NCBI GenBank assembly: GCA_964621185.1
Contig: CAZULM010000008.1
Location: 1-64,000, forward strand
DNA: 64,000 nt
Direction: 5' to 3'
From: M3007 sp964621185
GTDB lineage: Bacteria; Bacteroidota; Bacteroidia; Chitinophagales; Saprospiraceae
In this document: one piece after another, positions 25,043 to 33,633 of the stretch
Layout: each line of letters begins with the position of its first letter
How positions within the stretch are numbered: position 1 is the first letter of the stretch
Notes under the pieces: generated by a model
Database searches by the model: none
Told to the model about the DNA's origin: nothing
Seen by the model: only the letters and a program-made list of their open reading frames with translations
Made by a program: the position numbers and the translations under genes

Positions 25043-26131
25043 TCAAACCTCCACCGGCCCATCCCCCACCCAATCCTGCTGCACAGCGTTGCCTTCGCAA
25101 TGCTCTAGCAATTGCTCGTCCATAAAGGCCCGCACTTCGTGCACGATGTCGCCGGGGTACAGCAGGTGCACGTTGGGGCCGGCATCGAGGGTGAAGTACA
25201 GCGGGTTGCCCGTATCGAGGCGGTATTGCCGCACTTTTTCGATGATGGCCAGGGAGCCGGGGCGCATCAGGGTGTACGAGGGGTTGCTGGCCATCATCAG
25301 GGCGTGGAGGGTCAGGGCCTCGTCTTCTGCGATTTTGCCAAAGGCTTCGATGTCGCCCGCTTTGAGGGCATCCAACAGTTTGCCGAGGCGCGCGCGTGCC
25401 TGTGCGTAGCGCGGCTCGGCGAAGGGGTTGCCGTCCATCAGCGCGTGGCCGGCACGGCTGCTCACGGCTTTTTCGTCGCGGCTGACTAACAGGATATCGT
25501 CGTGAAAATCCTTGAAGGTTTCGTGCAGCAGGTGTTCGGCCGGTATGGCAAATTCGTTGCTGCTGCCGTCCAGTTGCGCCGTCTGGCCCCAAACCGCTGC
25601 CTGGGGGAAAATGGAGCGACAAGCCGATCCGCTGCCTAAGCGGGCCAGGTAGGAGGCTTTTTTGTCGAATGCCGCAGGGTCTTGGAGGGTGCCAAAAAGC
25701 GCGTCTTCCAGGGAACAGAGGCAGAGGGCAAGGGCCGACATGCTGGATGCCGATGACGCGATGCCCGCTGAATGGGGGAAAGAATTGCCCGATTGGACGG
25801 ACAGTTTCAACTGTTTCAAAAAAGGGTAAATGGGCAGCAGGCTTTGCAGGTAGGCCAGTATTTTAGCCCGGAAAGCTTCGTTTTCCTGTTGGTGGAACAA
25901 AAACTCCAGCTCGATCTGCCCGTCGGGCTGGCCTTCCCGAAATTCGTAGCTGAGCATGGTATCGGTAAAGGAGGAGGAAAGCGTGAAGCTCAGGGAGGGG
26001 TTGCGGGGCAGTTGCACGCCGTATTTGCCCCAGTATTTGATGATGGCGATGTTGCTGGGCGAGCGCCAGGTGATGCTCCCGGCATCAGGGATGTTTGACG
26101 AATCGATGATAAGGCGCGAATTCTCGTACAT
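25043..26131 (-). CDS. mvaD: Diphosphomevalonate decarboxylase
   Basis: Last step to isopentenyl diphosphate in the mevalonate pathway: ATP-dependent decarboxylation of mevalonate 5-diphosphate. The 362-aa GHMP-family product shows the N-terminal SPSNIAIIKYWGKYG signature, the Ser-rich ATP loop FPHSAGIASSASSMSALA (about residue 120-137), and the C-terminal YFTLDAGPNVHLL with the conserved catalytic-Asp context. Bacteroidota of the Saprospiria/Flavobacteriia type use the mevalonate route, which is consistent. No other mevalonate gene is nearby. It is divergent from the PASTA gene with 215 bases between. Confidence 0.95.
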   Translation of the reverse strand: MYENSRLIIDSSNIPDAGSITWRSPSNIAIIKYWGKYGVQLPRNPSLSFTLSSSFTDTMLSYEFREGQPDGQIELEFLFHQQENEAFRAKILAYLQSLLPIYPFLKQLKLSVQSGNSFPHSAGIASSASSMSALALCLCSLEDALFGTLQDPAAFDKKASYLARLGSGSACRSIFPQAAVWGQTAQLDGSSNEFAIPAEHLLHETFKDFHDDILLVSRDEKAVSSRAGHALMDGNPFAEPRYAQARARLGKLLDALKAGDIEAFGKIAEDEALTLHALMMASNPSYTLMRPGSLAIIEKVRQYRLDTGNPLYFTLDAGPNVHLLYPGDIVHEVRAFMDEQLLEHCEGNAVQQDWVGDGPVEV

Positions 26132-26267
26132 AGTTTTCGTTTATGGGCTGCCGCCCGTCGAATGATTGTTTGTCGCAAACGCTTGGTAGCTTGACAGGGT
26201 TGTCAAAAAAACAATGGCTTCCTTTGCACTCAAAGGGGAATCTTGGGGCAAAGAACGGCATCCTGCA

Positions 26268-26306
26268 CAAAACTAGTGGGCGATTTGCCCGACTATTCTA
26301 ATTTTG
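26268..26306. promoter_or_regulatory. Back-to-back -7 boxes for mvaD and the PASTA gene
   Basis: TAGTTTTG on the minus strand (26268-26275) points to mvaD and TAATTTTG on the plus strand (26299-26306) points to the PASTA gene. Both match TAnnTTTG. Neither has a clear -33 TTTG at normal spacing, so the call is tentative. If real, the two polymerases would compete for the same ~70 bases. Confidence 0.35.
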
Positions 26307-26346
26307 CAACCAAGTTTCCCGCAAACAAAGCCTAAACCAATCAAAA

Positions 26347-27171
26347 ATGTGGCAAAAAATCCGGCGCCTCGGTGTTGAGCTGTATGCGTTTTTCACAACC
26401 TCCTTCGTGCTCAAAAACTGTCTGGGCATGATGGGCCTCATGGCGGGCATACTCATGCTCACCTTTTGGTGGCTCAAGTGCTATACCAACCACGGCGACA
26501 GCGTACAGGTGCCTACTTACGTGGGCATGAGCTTCCGGGAAGCCGCCCGTAAAGCCCGCTCGCGCGACTTTGGCGTAGCCGTGAGCGACTCCATTTACGT
26601 GCCGGGCAAGCCGCCGGGCGAGATCGTGTCGCAAGACCCCAAGCCCGAAAGCCGGGTGAAAGAAGGGCGCACGATCTATTTCACCGTCACCAAAAACAAC
26701 CCCGACATCATCAAGCTGCCCGACCTGGCTGGCAGCGACGATTATGAGCTGTACAGCAGGAAACTGAGCCGCCTGGGCTTGAAGCCCCGCATCGTGGCGC
26801 GGGTGGCCGACCCGATACTGAAGCCCAACGTCATTGTCGATGTGGTATATCGGGGCGACACCATCACCCGTAAAATACGCTATGGCATTCCCGTGGAAAT
26901 GGGCTCAACCATCGATTTCATCGTCAGCGAAGAAGTGACGCTCACCGTCAACATCCCTGATTGCGTGGGCCAAACCTTAGATGCCGCCAAGTTCCTGATA
27001 CAGACCAGCGAGCTCAACGTCGGCACCATCATCCCCGACGGCACCGTGACCAAAGACGACCTCAATGCCTATGTTTACCGCCAAAGCCCCAAGTACGACC
27101 CCAACGGCACCATGCGCAAAGGGGAACAGATCGACCTGTACATCACGATCGACAAGCCGCAAAGGAATTAA
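26347..27171 (+). CDS. Membrane-anchored PASTA-domain protein
   Basis: A 274-aa protein with one N-terminal membrane helix (about residues 22-42, CLGMMGLMAGILMLTFWWL) followed by three PASTA-like domains facing the periplasm (VQVPTYVGMSFREAARKA ...; IIKLPDLAGSDDYELYSRKL ...; LTVNIPDCVGQTLDAAKFLI ...). PASTA domains bind peptidoglycan fragments. Here there is no kinase or penicillin-binding domain, which is the common form in Bacteroidota. It is likely involved in envelope sensing or division. A rhodanese gene starts 41 bases downstream on the same strand and is probably in the same transcript. Confidence 0.88.
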   Translation: MWQKIRRLGVELYAFFTTSFVLKNCLGMMGLMAGILMLTFWWLKCYTNHGDSVQVPTYVGMSFREAARKARSRDFGVAVSDSIYVPGKPPGEIVSQDPKPESRVKEGRTIYFTVTKNNPDIIKLPDLAGSDDYELYSRKLSRLGLKPRIVARVADPILKPNVIVDVVYRGDTITRKIRYGIPVEMGSTIDFIVSEEVTLTVNIPDCVGQTLDAAKFLIQTSELNVGTIIPDGTVTKDDLNAYVYRQSPKYDPNGTMRKGEQIDLYITIDKPQRN

Positions 27172-27212
27172 TTTGATAATTGGCCAATGCTAAAGCAATA
27201 AAACACTCAATT

Positions 27213-27527
27213 ATGGAGATAACAGTACAAGACCTCAGCGCGAAAATCCAATCAGGCGAAAAATTCCTGCTGCTCGATGTGCGCGAGCCCTGGGAATTTG
27301 AAGAGTTCAACTTAGGCGGCCAGCTGATACCGGTCGGCGACATCATGAACAAGATGTGGGAACTGGAAGACCACAAGGAAGACGAGATCGTGGTGCATTG
27401 CCGCTCCGGCTCTCGGTCGGCGATGGTGCAAGGTCTGTTGATGGCCAATGGCTTCAAAAATGTGCGCAACCTCAAAGGCGGCACGATGGAATGGGAAGCG
27501 GTGTTTGGGAAGGGGGCAAAGCCCTAG
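27213..27527 (+). CDS. Rhodanese-like domain protein
   Basis: A 104-aa single rhodanese domain. It has the CH2A/B-type features (LLLDVREPWEFEEF) and the active-site loop VVHCRSGSRS with Cys63 as the likely persulfide carrier. Members transfer sulfane sulfur to thiol acceptors. No signal peptide, so cytoplasmic. The start MEITVQDLSAKI at 27213 is preferred to an ORF start 11 codons upstream. It follows the PASTA gene by 41 bases and overlaps the convergent CotH-like gene by 4 bases at the 3' end. Confidence 0.92.
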   Translation: MEITVQDLSAKIQSGEKFLLLDVREPWEFEEFNLGGQLIPVGDIMNKMWELEDHKEDEIVVHCRSGSRSAMVQGLLMANGFKNVRNLKGGTMEWEAVFGKGAKP

Positions 27528-29146
27528 TACTGCACCACAAACCTCCCACTCGATTCCCTTTTCCCATTGACGAGCACTTCATAAAAATATACCCCGCTGC
27601 GCAGGCTATGCGTCCAATTCAGCTCGTTTTCGCCGTTTAGCTCCGGGTCGTAGTCAAAGTAGGTCATGTATTGCCCCATCGCATTGTGTATCCGTATCCT
27701 CACCAAATCGTTGTACCGCAGGTACATCTTAAAGCGCAGTTCGCCGCTGGAAGGGTTGGGCGAGACCACAGTCGTGAAGCGCTTGTCGGCTTCGTATTCG
27801 CCCACATACAGGGTCTTGGCGGTGTTGTCCATCCAGGCAAGGCGGTTTTGCAGCCAGTTGCGCAGGTAATTGGTGTGGTTGAAATAGCTGCCACAGCAAT
27901 AAGGGTTGGGCCAGAGGTATTGGTGCAGCACGGGCCAGCGCTGGAAATTGCGGCTCTGGCTTTCGCTCAGGAGGTTGGTGAGGGAGTCAAGCGCCTGCAG
28001 CACGGCTGTATTGGTAAATGGCCCTTGCCGCAGTTCTGCCCAGCGCTCTTTCACCTGTCGGCGGAATTCCTGGTCGCGCCATAGTTTCTGCCACCAGAAA
28101 TGTATCACCCAGCTGTCGCCGCCACAGATATTGTTGAAATCGATGGCCCAGTTGGCGGTGCTTTCCCCGCCGCAGTAGTCGGCGTTGCCCAGCGCGATGT
28201 TGAAATCCCAAACCGGGCCGGCGTGCAGGCGGGAGTCTTTGTCGTCGCGGTCTTTGTAAAAAAAGGTGCTGAGCCGATATGCGTCCACGTTTTTGCCGAT
28301 CTCGTTGAGCAAGACATAATCGATGAAGGACGGAACATCCAGCAGCTTTGTGTACCCGCTCGCTGTATCGGCAAAGCTGGGCGAAGCCATCACGGCTTCA
28401 AAATTGTTGACCCAGGCTTGGATGTACTGGCGCTGCTGGGGCTGTATGTCGCCAACTTTGGGGTAGTGCACCTGCCAGAGGGTGCTTTGCCAGGCGCCGG
28501 GAAATGGCGGGAAGGGCGATGTCCAGTTTGCCCCGACCTCGCCTGTTGTTTTGTCGATTTTAAGGATGTAGCCGCCCGTGAGCGAGTCGCCCGCCAGGTC
28601 TGTTTCTTTGAGCTTGGCCACGTCCACCCTGTTTTTCCCGCGTTTGATCTTTTCTGTCACCAAATAAACGCCCTGGTACTGCCCGTTCAGCACCAGTTCC
28701 ACAAAGCGCGTACGCGGCGCCCAGGGCATGATGCGCCGCGCCAGTTCGAGCATGAGCGCGTCGCGCACGAGGCTTTTGTCGTTGTAGGGCGCCAGGAAGG
28801 CCCAATCAGCTTCCTTGGGCATGCCCAGCAGCGGGTAGTCCAGGTCTTCGCCCTCTATGTCGCGGGTTTCCACGGAATAGGGCTTTTTGTCGGAAAAAAA
28901 ATCAGACGTGCTGCCCCGACGCTCGATGCCGATCAGCCCGTTGTAGTCTTTCGGGGCATCCGTGAGGTAGTTTCGGAGGCCGGGGCCGTTGTACAGCACC
29001 TGCATCTGGGCTGTTATCTTGGGCTCTTGCGGGATGGCCTGCCCGTTGGTGTTGATCAGGACGATGGGCAGGTTGGAGGATGTAAAATTGACCTGTGCCG
29101 AACAGCACAAGGGCAACAGGAAAAAAAGCGATTTGAAAAATCTCAT
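27524..29146 (-). CDS. CotH-family protein with T9SS sorting domain
   Basis: A 540-aa secreted protein. Signal peptide MRFFKSLFFLLPLCCSAQ. The CotH-like kinase fold is indicated by LIGIERRGSTSDFFSDKKPYS, KEADWAFLAPYNDKSLVRDAL, QYQGVYLVTEKIKRGKNRVDV and the metal-binding VWDFNIALGNADY (about residue 325-337). The last ~80 residues are a T9SS sorting domain (VVSPNPSSGELRFKMYL). CotH proteins phosphorylate or scaffold surface proteins in spore formers; the role in Bacteroidota is unknown. The start at 29146 gives a clean signal peptide; an ATG 6 codons upstream is less good. It lies 45 bases downstream of the caspase-like gene on the same strand. Confidence 0.87.
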   Translation of the reverse strand: MRFFKSLFFLLPLCCSAQVNFTSSNLPIVLINTNGQAIPQEPKITAQMQVLYNGPGLRNYLTDAPKDYNGLIGIERRGSTSDFFSDKKPYSVETRDIEGEDLDYPLLGMPKEADWAFLAPYNDKSLVRDALMLELARRIMPWAPRTRFVELVLNGQYQGVYLVTEKIKRGKNRVDVAKLKETDLAGDSLTGGYILKIDKTTGEVGANWTSPFPPFPGAWQSTLWQVHYPKVGDIQPQQRQYIQAWVNNFEAVMASPSFADTASGYTKLLDVPSFIDYVLLNEIGKNVDAYRLSTFFYKDRDDKDSRLHAGPVWDFNIALGNADYCGGESTANWAIDFNNICGGDSWVIHFWWQKLWRDQEFRRQVKERWAELRQGPFTNTAVLQALDSLTNLLSESQSRNFQRWPVLHQYLWPNPYCCGSYFNHTNYLRNWLQNRLAWMDNTAKTLYVGEYEADKRFTTVVSPNPSSGELRFKMYLRYNDLVRIRIHNAMGQYMTYFDYDPELNGENELNWTHSLRSGVYFYEVLVNGKRESSGRFVVQY

Positions 29147-29191
29147 GCCGGGATGTTTTGGCAAAGTTGCTGATTTTCTGGGGATCAGGCA

Positions 29192-31282
29192 CTACGCTTT
29201 GCCGTAAAGCCCCTCCAAAAAATACGACAAATACTTGTTCCCCGCATATTTCGCCAAGAGCGCGGCCACTCCATCGCTGTCCAAGGCATTGTACAGCGGG
29301 TTTTGCGTTTGTACCACCAAATTCAAGGCGTTCCAGCCTCCTTCGGGCAATTCCTGGGTTTGCGTGGTAGCCTCAAAGTTCCCTTTTGCCATTTCGCCCC
29401 TGGTGATGCGCGCCGTGCTCAGTTTGTCGGGCGTGGGGAGCGATGGTTGTTCCAGTTTTGCAGCGCCGTTGATTGCCACGGCGCTAATGATAAATTTCAG
29501 GGTGCTGTCGCTGGATTTGTGGTTGAAGAGCCAGGCATTGTTGTCGAGGCTGAGCGAGAGGGCTTTTGATTTGTTGATTTCCAGCGGTTCAAATTTATTT
29601 GGCTCGATGGCCCGGCTTCCGTCCGGGTTGGTGATGATGCTTAGCCAGCAGCCATAGTCCGACATCAGTATGGGCTGCACGTACAGGTCTTGTGCAGCGT
29701 GGTTGGTGAGCCGGATATTGATGTCTGCGGCATATTTGTCACCCGATTTTTTCAGGGAAATGGCCACCTCGTTTTTGTTCAGGGGCAATGGGTTGCCTTC
29801 CGCGTCCGTAATTTCGACACCCAACAAGTCGGTTGAGATTTTGGTGTCGGTATCGTTCTTTAAATCGAGCATGAAATGCCATTGGGCGATATGCTTGATT
29901 TGGGCCAGGAGGTTGTCGGCAGCGTTTTCCTCATCCTGAAAAACGGGCATCACCACCGGGCGGAACCAATCTTCTTTTTTGCAGAGGTAGTACATGCCTT
30001 CCGCGCTTACCAGGTAATAATCGGCGCTTGTCGGCTCGCTTTCCTGCTGCACAAACGCTTCGTTTTCACGCGCAAACAATGTGGTCGAAAGGGTTTCTGC
30101 TTGCTGGGGCGTCAGGTCTTTGTTTTCAAAATATACCCGCAGCGGTCGGCTTGCGAGGTTCTCCAGCAGGGCCCGCATGGGCTTCTGGGAAAGCTTGGAG
30201 CGCGTGGTGTCGTCAAAAATCACCTCGGCGTTGTCGAGCTCTGTGCTTCCCACGCGGCCGGTGTAAGTGCTTTCATCTTCGTCGGTCACCAGCACGGTGG
30301 TTTTTTGCGAGGCCACGCGGTCGAGGATGCCCTTGTCGAGGCGGTACTCGAGGTTTTCCGCGTTGAAATCGACCGTGCCGTAGCCGGTGCTTACATCCGG
30401 GATTTGCTTTTTCAAAAAGCCCGATGTTTCGAGCCCGCGCGCGGCTGGCGGGGCATAAATCTTTACCCGCTGGTCGTACTTGTACCGGATGCGGTTGCGG
30501 ATGCGGTTGCAAAGGTCGCGGTAGCTGATGTGGCCGCCGGTTTCGCGCAAAATCTCGAGCATGAACCAGGCGAACACCCCGTGCTTGCCCTGCCTGAAAA
30601 TGAGCGCCTCAATGGCAGCTTCGTTGCTTTCTGCGGCAGCCAGCTGGATATACTGGCCTTCCGGCAGCAGCTTTTCAGCGCTTTCCCATACAAACTCCTC
30701 CCGTTGTTTGTATTTTTCGGAAAAGACAAAATCCTTCCAATCCTGGCGCTGTTTGAACGTGGCAAAGGCCTGTTTTTTCACTATCTCCATGTCGATGGCG
30801 TTGCGGGTGTTGTCGCCCGCGTGGCAGCAATCGAACAGGGTGAGTATGTGCACGTCGGGCTTGCTTATTCCGTGCAACAAGTAGCGGAGTTCCTTGTCGG
30901 CCAAAACGAATTTTCCGGCATCGCCCTGTTCGTAATAGCAGACAATGCCCTCCAGGCGGCCGTCGCGCTCTTGGGGCCAGATTTCCATGTCGGCATACTC
31001 GACGCCACCGTGGCCGGAGAAAAAAACCAGGATGGAATCGCCGGCCTGGGCCAGCGATAGGTGTTCTTTGAACGCCGCCACGATATTGGCTTTGGTGGCG
31101 GCATCGTCGAACAACAGCCTTGGTTTAAAGGCAAAACTGTCGTCTTGTGCCAGCCAATCGTGCAGCGCCTGGGCATCGGCGACGCAGCCTTCCAGTGGGC
31201 CGAAGGCGTAATTGCCGTCAATAATCACCTTGCGGTCGTAGGCGTTGATGCCGATGATGAGGGCGTAGAGGGAGGGTTTCAT
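29192..31282 (-). CDS. Caspase-like (metacaspase, C14) cysteine protease with beta-rich C-terminal region
   Basis: A 696-aa protein. The N-terminal ~270 residues are a caspase fold: YALIIGINAY (strand 1), the catalytic His91 in FFSGHGG and the catalytic Cys153 in LFDCCHAGDN. The region ~290-450 is uncharacterised. About 470-640 is beta-rich (VEITDAEGNPLPLNKNEV ... LSLSLDNNAWLFNHKS), in the manner of DUF4384-type tails of caspase proteins. No signal peptide or membrane helix. Caspase-like proteases in bacteria often act as effectors of conflict systems or programmed death; here this is inference. The start codon lies 4 bases after the stop of a truncated PIN toxin gene, and the whole probably shares the antitoxin promoter. 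Confidence 0.88.
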   Translation of the reverse strand: MKPSLYALIIGINAYDRKVIIDGNYAFGPLEGCVADAQALHDWLAQDDSFAFKPRLLFDDAATKANIVAAFKEHLSLAQAGDSILVFFSGHGGVEYADMEIWPQERDGRLEGIVCYYEQGDAGKFVLADKELRYLLHGISKPDVHILTLFDCCHAGDNTRNAIDMEIVKKQAFATFKQRQDWKDFVFSEKYKQREEFVWESAEKLLPEGQYIQLAAAESNEAAIEALIFRQGKHGVFAWFMLEILRETGGHISYRDLCNRIRNRIRYKYDQRVKIYAPPAARGLETSGFLKKQIPDVSTGYGTVDFNAENLEYRLDKGILDRVASQKTTVLVTDEDESTYTGRVGSTELDNAEVIFDDTTRSKLSQKPMRALLENLASRPLRVYFENKDLTPQQAETLSTTLFARENEAFVQQESEPTSADYYLVSAEGMYYLCKKEDWFRPVVMPVFQDEENAADNLLAQIKHIAQWHFMLDLKNDTDTKISTDLLGVEITDAEGNPLPLNKNEVAISLKKSGDKYAADINIRLTNHAAQDLYVQPILMSDYGCWLSIITNPDGSRAIEPNKFEPLEINKSKALSLSLDNNAWLFNHKSSDSTLKFIISAVAINGAAKLEQPSLPTPDKLSTARITRGEMAKGNFEATTQTQELPEGGWNALNLVVQTQNPLYNALDSDGVAALLAKYAGNKYLSYFLEGLYGKA

Positions 31283-31285
31283 ACG

Positions 31286-31384
31286 CTATAATGAAAGCAG
31301 GCCAAAATCTTGCTCAAGAGCAACGCCTTTGGCGCTGTTTCGGACTAAGTGTACAAGTATGTTCGTATCAAGCAGAATGGACAT
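31286..31384 (-). pseudogene. Truncated PIN-domain (VapC-like) toxin
   Basis: A 32-codon frame, too short to be noticed easily, begins ATG at 31384 and stops TAG at 31286. It reads MSILLDTNILVHLVRNSAKG then VALEQDFGLLSL. LLDTNILV is the classic first strand of a PIN RNase with its first catalytic Asp; complete VapC toxins are ~130 aa, so about three quarters is missing. It is coupled to the antitoxin by a TAATG overlap. The caspase gene begins 4 bases after its stop codon, as if it had replaced the rest of the toxin. Confidence 0.75.
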
Positions 31385-31698
31385 TATTTACTGAGGGCGG
31401 CAATTATTTCCTCTGCGGGAGGCTGATCAGAAAAAAGCGCGCGAAGATTTAACAAGGCTTCTTTTTTTATGGCTAATCCGTCCATAAGTGCCGTTGATCC
31501 TTTGCGATAGGCAGGTTCAACTTTGGCAGGAAGGGGCTTTCGCTTGTTCTGTTTGTTTTTAATTGTGGCAACAGGCTCCGCAGAAGCCATAGCGTGGGCT
31601 AAGGTATCAGAGATTAGGGAAATGAAAAACTCCCTGTCGGTTTGGACCAATTCGGCCAAAGCAGCCTTGAGTGTTTCTTTCGATACAGTTTCTGCCAT
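31384..31698 (-). CDS. Antitoxin-like protein of a VapBC-type module
   Basis: A 104-aa protein (MAETVSKETLKAALAELVQ, then TDREFFISLISDTLA ...) with a helical N-terminus, a Lys-rich middle (KNKQNKRKPLPAK) and a C-terminal region (YRKGSTALMDGLAIKKEALL). I identify it as an antitoxin from context: a PIN-domain start follows with a TAATG overlap, the standard VapB-VapC arrangement. On its own the sequence is not diagnostic. With the toxin truncated to 32 codons the pair should be inactive, yet the frame is intact, so it may have a new job, for instance as regulator of the caspase gene. Confidence 0.6.
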   Translation of the reverse strand: MAETVSKETLKAALAELVQTDREFFISLISDTLAHAMASAEPVATIKNKQNKRKPLPAKVEPAYRKGSTALMDGLAIKKEALLNLRALFSDQPPAEEIIAALSK

Positions 31699-31724
31699 GA
31701 CTTAAAACAAAATTTATTTATTTA

Positions 31725-31732
31725 CAAAGGTA
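31725..31732 (-). promoter_or_regulatory. -7 box upstream of the antitoxin-PIN remnant-caspase genes
   Basis: TACCTTTG on the minus strand, matching TAnnTTTG, with transcription expected ~20 bases before the ATG at 31698. No good -33 TTTG at 19-21 bases upstream. Confidence 0.4.
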
Positions 31733-31789
31733 GGCCTTGCACTTGAATATTCCCAGCAACAATTTGTTGAAAATAACAGCCTTCGCTTC

Positions 31790-31902
31790 CTGAAGCCAAC
31801 GCAATGTGGTTGTGAAAATGGAATGTCTGTAAACTATTGAAAATCAATCTTCCAGTATCTATAAATCCTTCAAATCCACCCAAATCCAGGTATAATTTGG
31901 AA
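31790..31902 (+). repeat. GTGGTTGTGAA/AATCA composite repeat (copy 2)
   Basis: GCCAACGCAATGTGGTTGTG (from 31795), then ATTGAAAATCAATCTTCCAG and a tail of AAATCC motifs 9-10 bases apart ending CCAGGTATAAT. It parallels 21364-21474. It is oriented to the right but no plus-strand gene follows, so unlike copy 1 it is not a leader. Confidence 0.5.
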
Positions 31903-31914
31903 TCAGTTCCCCGG

Positions 31915-33576
31915 TTACGCATCCCTAAGCTCCCGCCGCAAAATCTTCCCCACGTTCGTCTTTGGCAGTGTGTCGCGGAACACCACTTCTTTTGGCACTT
32001 TGTACCCTGTCAGGTTTTCGCGGCAGTGCGCGATCACTTCTGCCTCGGTGAGGGAAGGGTCCTTTTTTACAACGAACACCTTCACCACCTCGCCCGATTT
32101 TTCGTCGGGAATGCCAATGGCCGCAGATTCCAGTATCTTGGGGTTAAGGGCCAGCACGTCTTCGATTTCATTGGGATAAACGTTGAAGCCCGATACCAGT
32201 ATCATGTCCTTTTTGCGATCGACGATCTGGAAATAGCCGTCGGGGTGCATGAAGCCCATGTCGCCGGTGCAGAGCCAGCCGTCTTTGATGGTTTCGGCAG
32301 TGGCGTCGGGGCGCTGCCAGTAGCCTTTCATGATCTGTGGGCCGCGGGCCTGAATCTCGCCCACATTGTCGGGCCCCGGCGGCAGCGGGTTGCCCTTTTC
32401 ATCGGCAATGCGCACGTCGGTCGAAGGTACGGGCATGCCGATGGTGCCGAGGCGCATGGTGTCGTCAACAGGGTTTACACAGAGCACGGGGCTGCTTTCC
32501 GTCATGCCGTAGCCTTCGGTGAGCTGGCAGCCGGTGGTCTGCTGCCAGCGCTCGGCCACGGCGCGCTGTATGGCCATGGCGCCACCTACGCAGGCGCGGA
32601 GGCTGCTGAAATCGATGCTGCTGAAATTGGGCTGGTTGAGCAGCCCGTTGAACAGGGTGTTCACCCCGGTAACGATGTTGGGCTTGTACTTTATCCACTC
32701 TTTTATCAGTGCCGGCAGGTCGCGGGCATTGACGATCAGCACGTTGGAGCCGCCGCAGTTCATAAAGGCTAAGCAGTTTACGGTGAAGGAGAAGATATGG
32801 TACAAGGGCAGGGGGCATAGCACGACCATTGACTCCCCTTCTTTGAACAAGGGGCCAAGCCAGGCGCGGATTTGCAGCATGTTGGCCACTAAGTTGCGGT
32901 TGGTGAGCATGGTGCCTTTCGACACGCCCGTGGTGCCGCCTGTGTATTGCAGGGCGATGGTGTCTTCAGGGCCCGACTGGAACGGCTCGATGCTGAACCT
33001 TTTGCCTTCTTTGAGCGCGTCGGTGAAGCACACCGTGTTGGGCAGCTCAAACTTTGGCACCATTTTTTTGACCCGGCGGATCACGAAGTTCACGATGGGC
33101 CCTTTCAAGCCCAGCATCTCCCCGATGGAAGTGAGGATCACCGTTTTTATCTGTGTTTCGGCGATGATCTGCTGCAGGTTGGCGGCGAAGTTTTCTGCGA
33201 TGATGATGGCCTTGGCGCCGGAATCGACAAACTGGTGCCGCATTTCGCGGGGGGTGTACAAGGGGTTGGTGTTCACCAGGATCAGGCCGGCGCGCAGGGC
33301 GCCAAACATGGCAATGGGGTATTGTATCATGTTGGGCATCATGAGCGCCACGCGGTCGCCGGGCTCAAGGCCGCGCGAGCGGAGGTAGGCGCCGAAGTTG
33401 CGGCTCTGCTCGTCTATTTGCCTGAACGTCAGCATTTTGCCCATAAAGTAGAATGCCGGTTTGTCAGCATATTTTTTGAAACACTCTTCCAGCATATCGA
33501 TGACACGCGGGTAGGCATTCGGGTCGATGTTTACCGGCACGCCCGCCGGGTAGTGTTGTAGCCAGGGCTTTTCCAT
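31915..33576 (-). CDS. Long-chain fatty acid--CoA ligase (AMP-forming)
   Basis: Activates fatty acids to acyl-CoA via an acyl-adenylate. The 553-aa product has the AMP-binding P-loop LQYTGGTTGVSKGTML (about residue 210-225), the A5 motif GYGMTESSP, the A8 hinge TGDMGFMHPDGYFQIVDRKKD and the C-terminal catalytic Lys context (PKTNVGKILRREL). Length and order fit FadD. The start MEKPWLQHYPAGVP at 33576 is FadD-like. It is alone on the minus strand, about 57 bases after the glycosyltransferase stop. A second ligase of a different subfamily is at 50027. Confidence 0.93.
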   Translation of the reverse strand: MEKPWLQHYPAGVPVNIDPNAYPRVIDMLEECFKKYADKPAFYFMGKMLTFRQIDEQSRNFGAYLRSRGLEPGDRVALMMPNMIQYPIAMFGALRAGLILVNTNPLYTPREMRHQFVDSGAKAIIIAENFAANLQQIIAETQIKTVILTSIGEMLGLKGPIVNFVIRRVKKMVPKFELPNTVCFTDALKEGKRFSIEPFQSGPEDTIALQYTGGTTGVSKGTMLTNRNLVANMLQIRAWLGPLFKEGESMVVLCPLPLYHIFSFTVNCLAFMNCGGSNVLIVNARDLPALIKEWIKYKPNIVTGVNTLFNGLLNQPNFSSIDFSSLRACVGGAMAIQRAVAERWQQTTGCQLTEGYGMTESSPVLCVNPVDDTMRLGTIGMPVPSTDVRIADEKGNPLPPGPDNVGEIQARGPQIMKGYWQRPDATAETIKDGWLCTGDMGFMHPDGYFQIVDRKKDMILVSGFNVYPNEIEDVLALNPKILESAAIGIPDEKSGEVVKVFVVKKDPSLTEAEVIAHCRENLTGYKVPKEVVFRDTLPKTNVGKILRRELRDA

Positions 33577-33593
33577 ATCAATTTATCTGTTTT

Positions 33594-33619
33594 ATAGCCA
33601 ACGCAAAGTGGTTGTGAAG
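33594..33619 (+). repeat. GTGGTTGTGAA repeat, partial copy 3
   Basis: TATAGCCAACGCAAAGTGGT then TGTGAA, nearly identical to the beginning of the repeats at 21364 and 31795. The AATCA tail is absent. It lies in the 57-base gap between fadD-like and glycosyltransferase genes. Confidence 0.55.
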
Positions 33620-33633
33620 AAACGGAGAAAACA

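Noticed and set aside
26187..26220. TTGACAGGGTTGTCAA hairpin followed by A-run as a terminator
   Set aside because: On the plus strand the stem is followed by A rather than T; on the minus strand the T-run precedes the stem, so it does not fit a Rho-independent terminator.
28100..29173. 357-codon plus-strand frame opposite the CotH-like gene
   Set aside because: Antisense shadow with no recognisable features; the minus-strand gene has CotH motifs.
29876..31060. 394-codon plus-strand frame opposite the caspase-like gene
   Set aside because: Antisense shadow of the caspase-like gene, whose His/Cys dyad is clear on the other strand.
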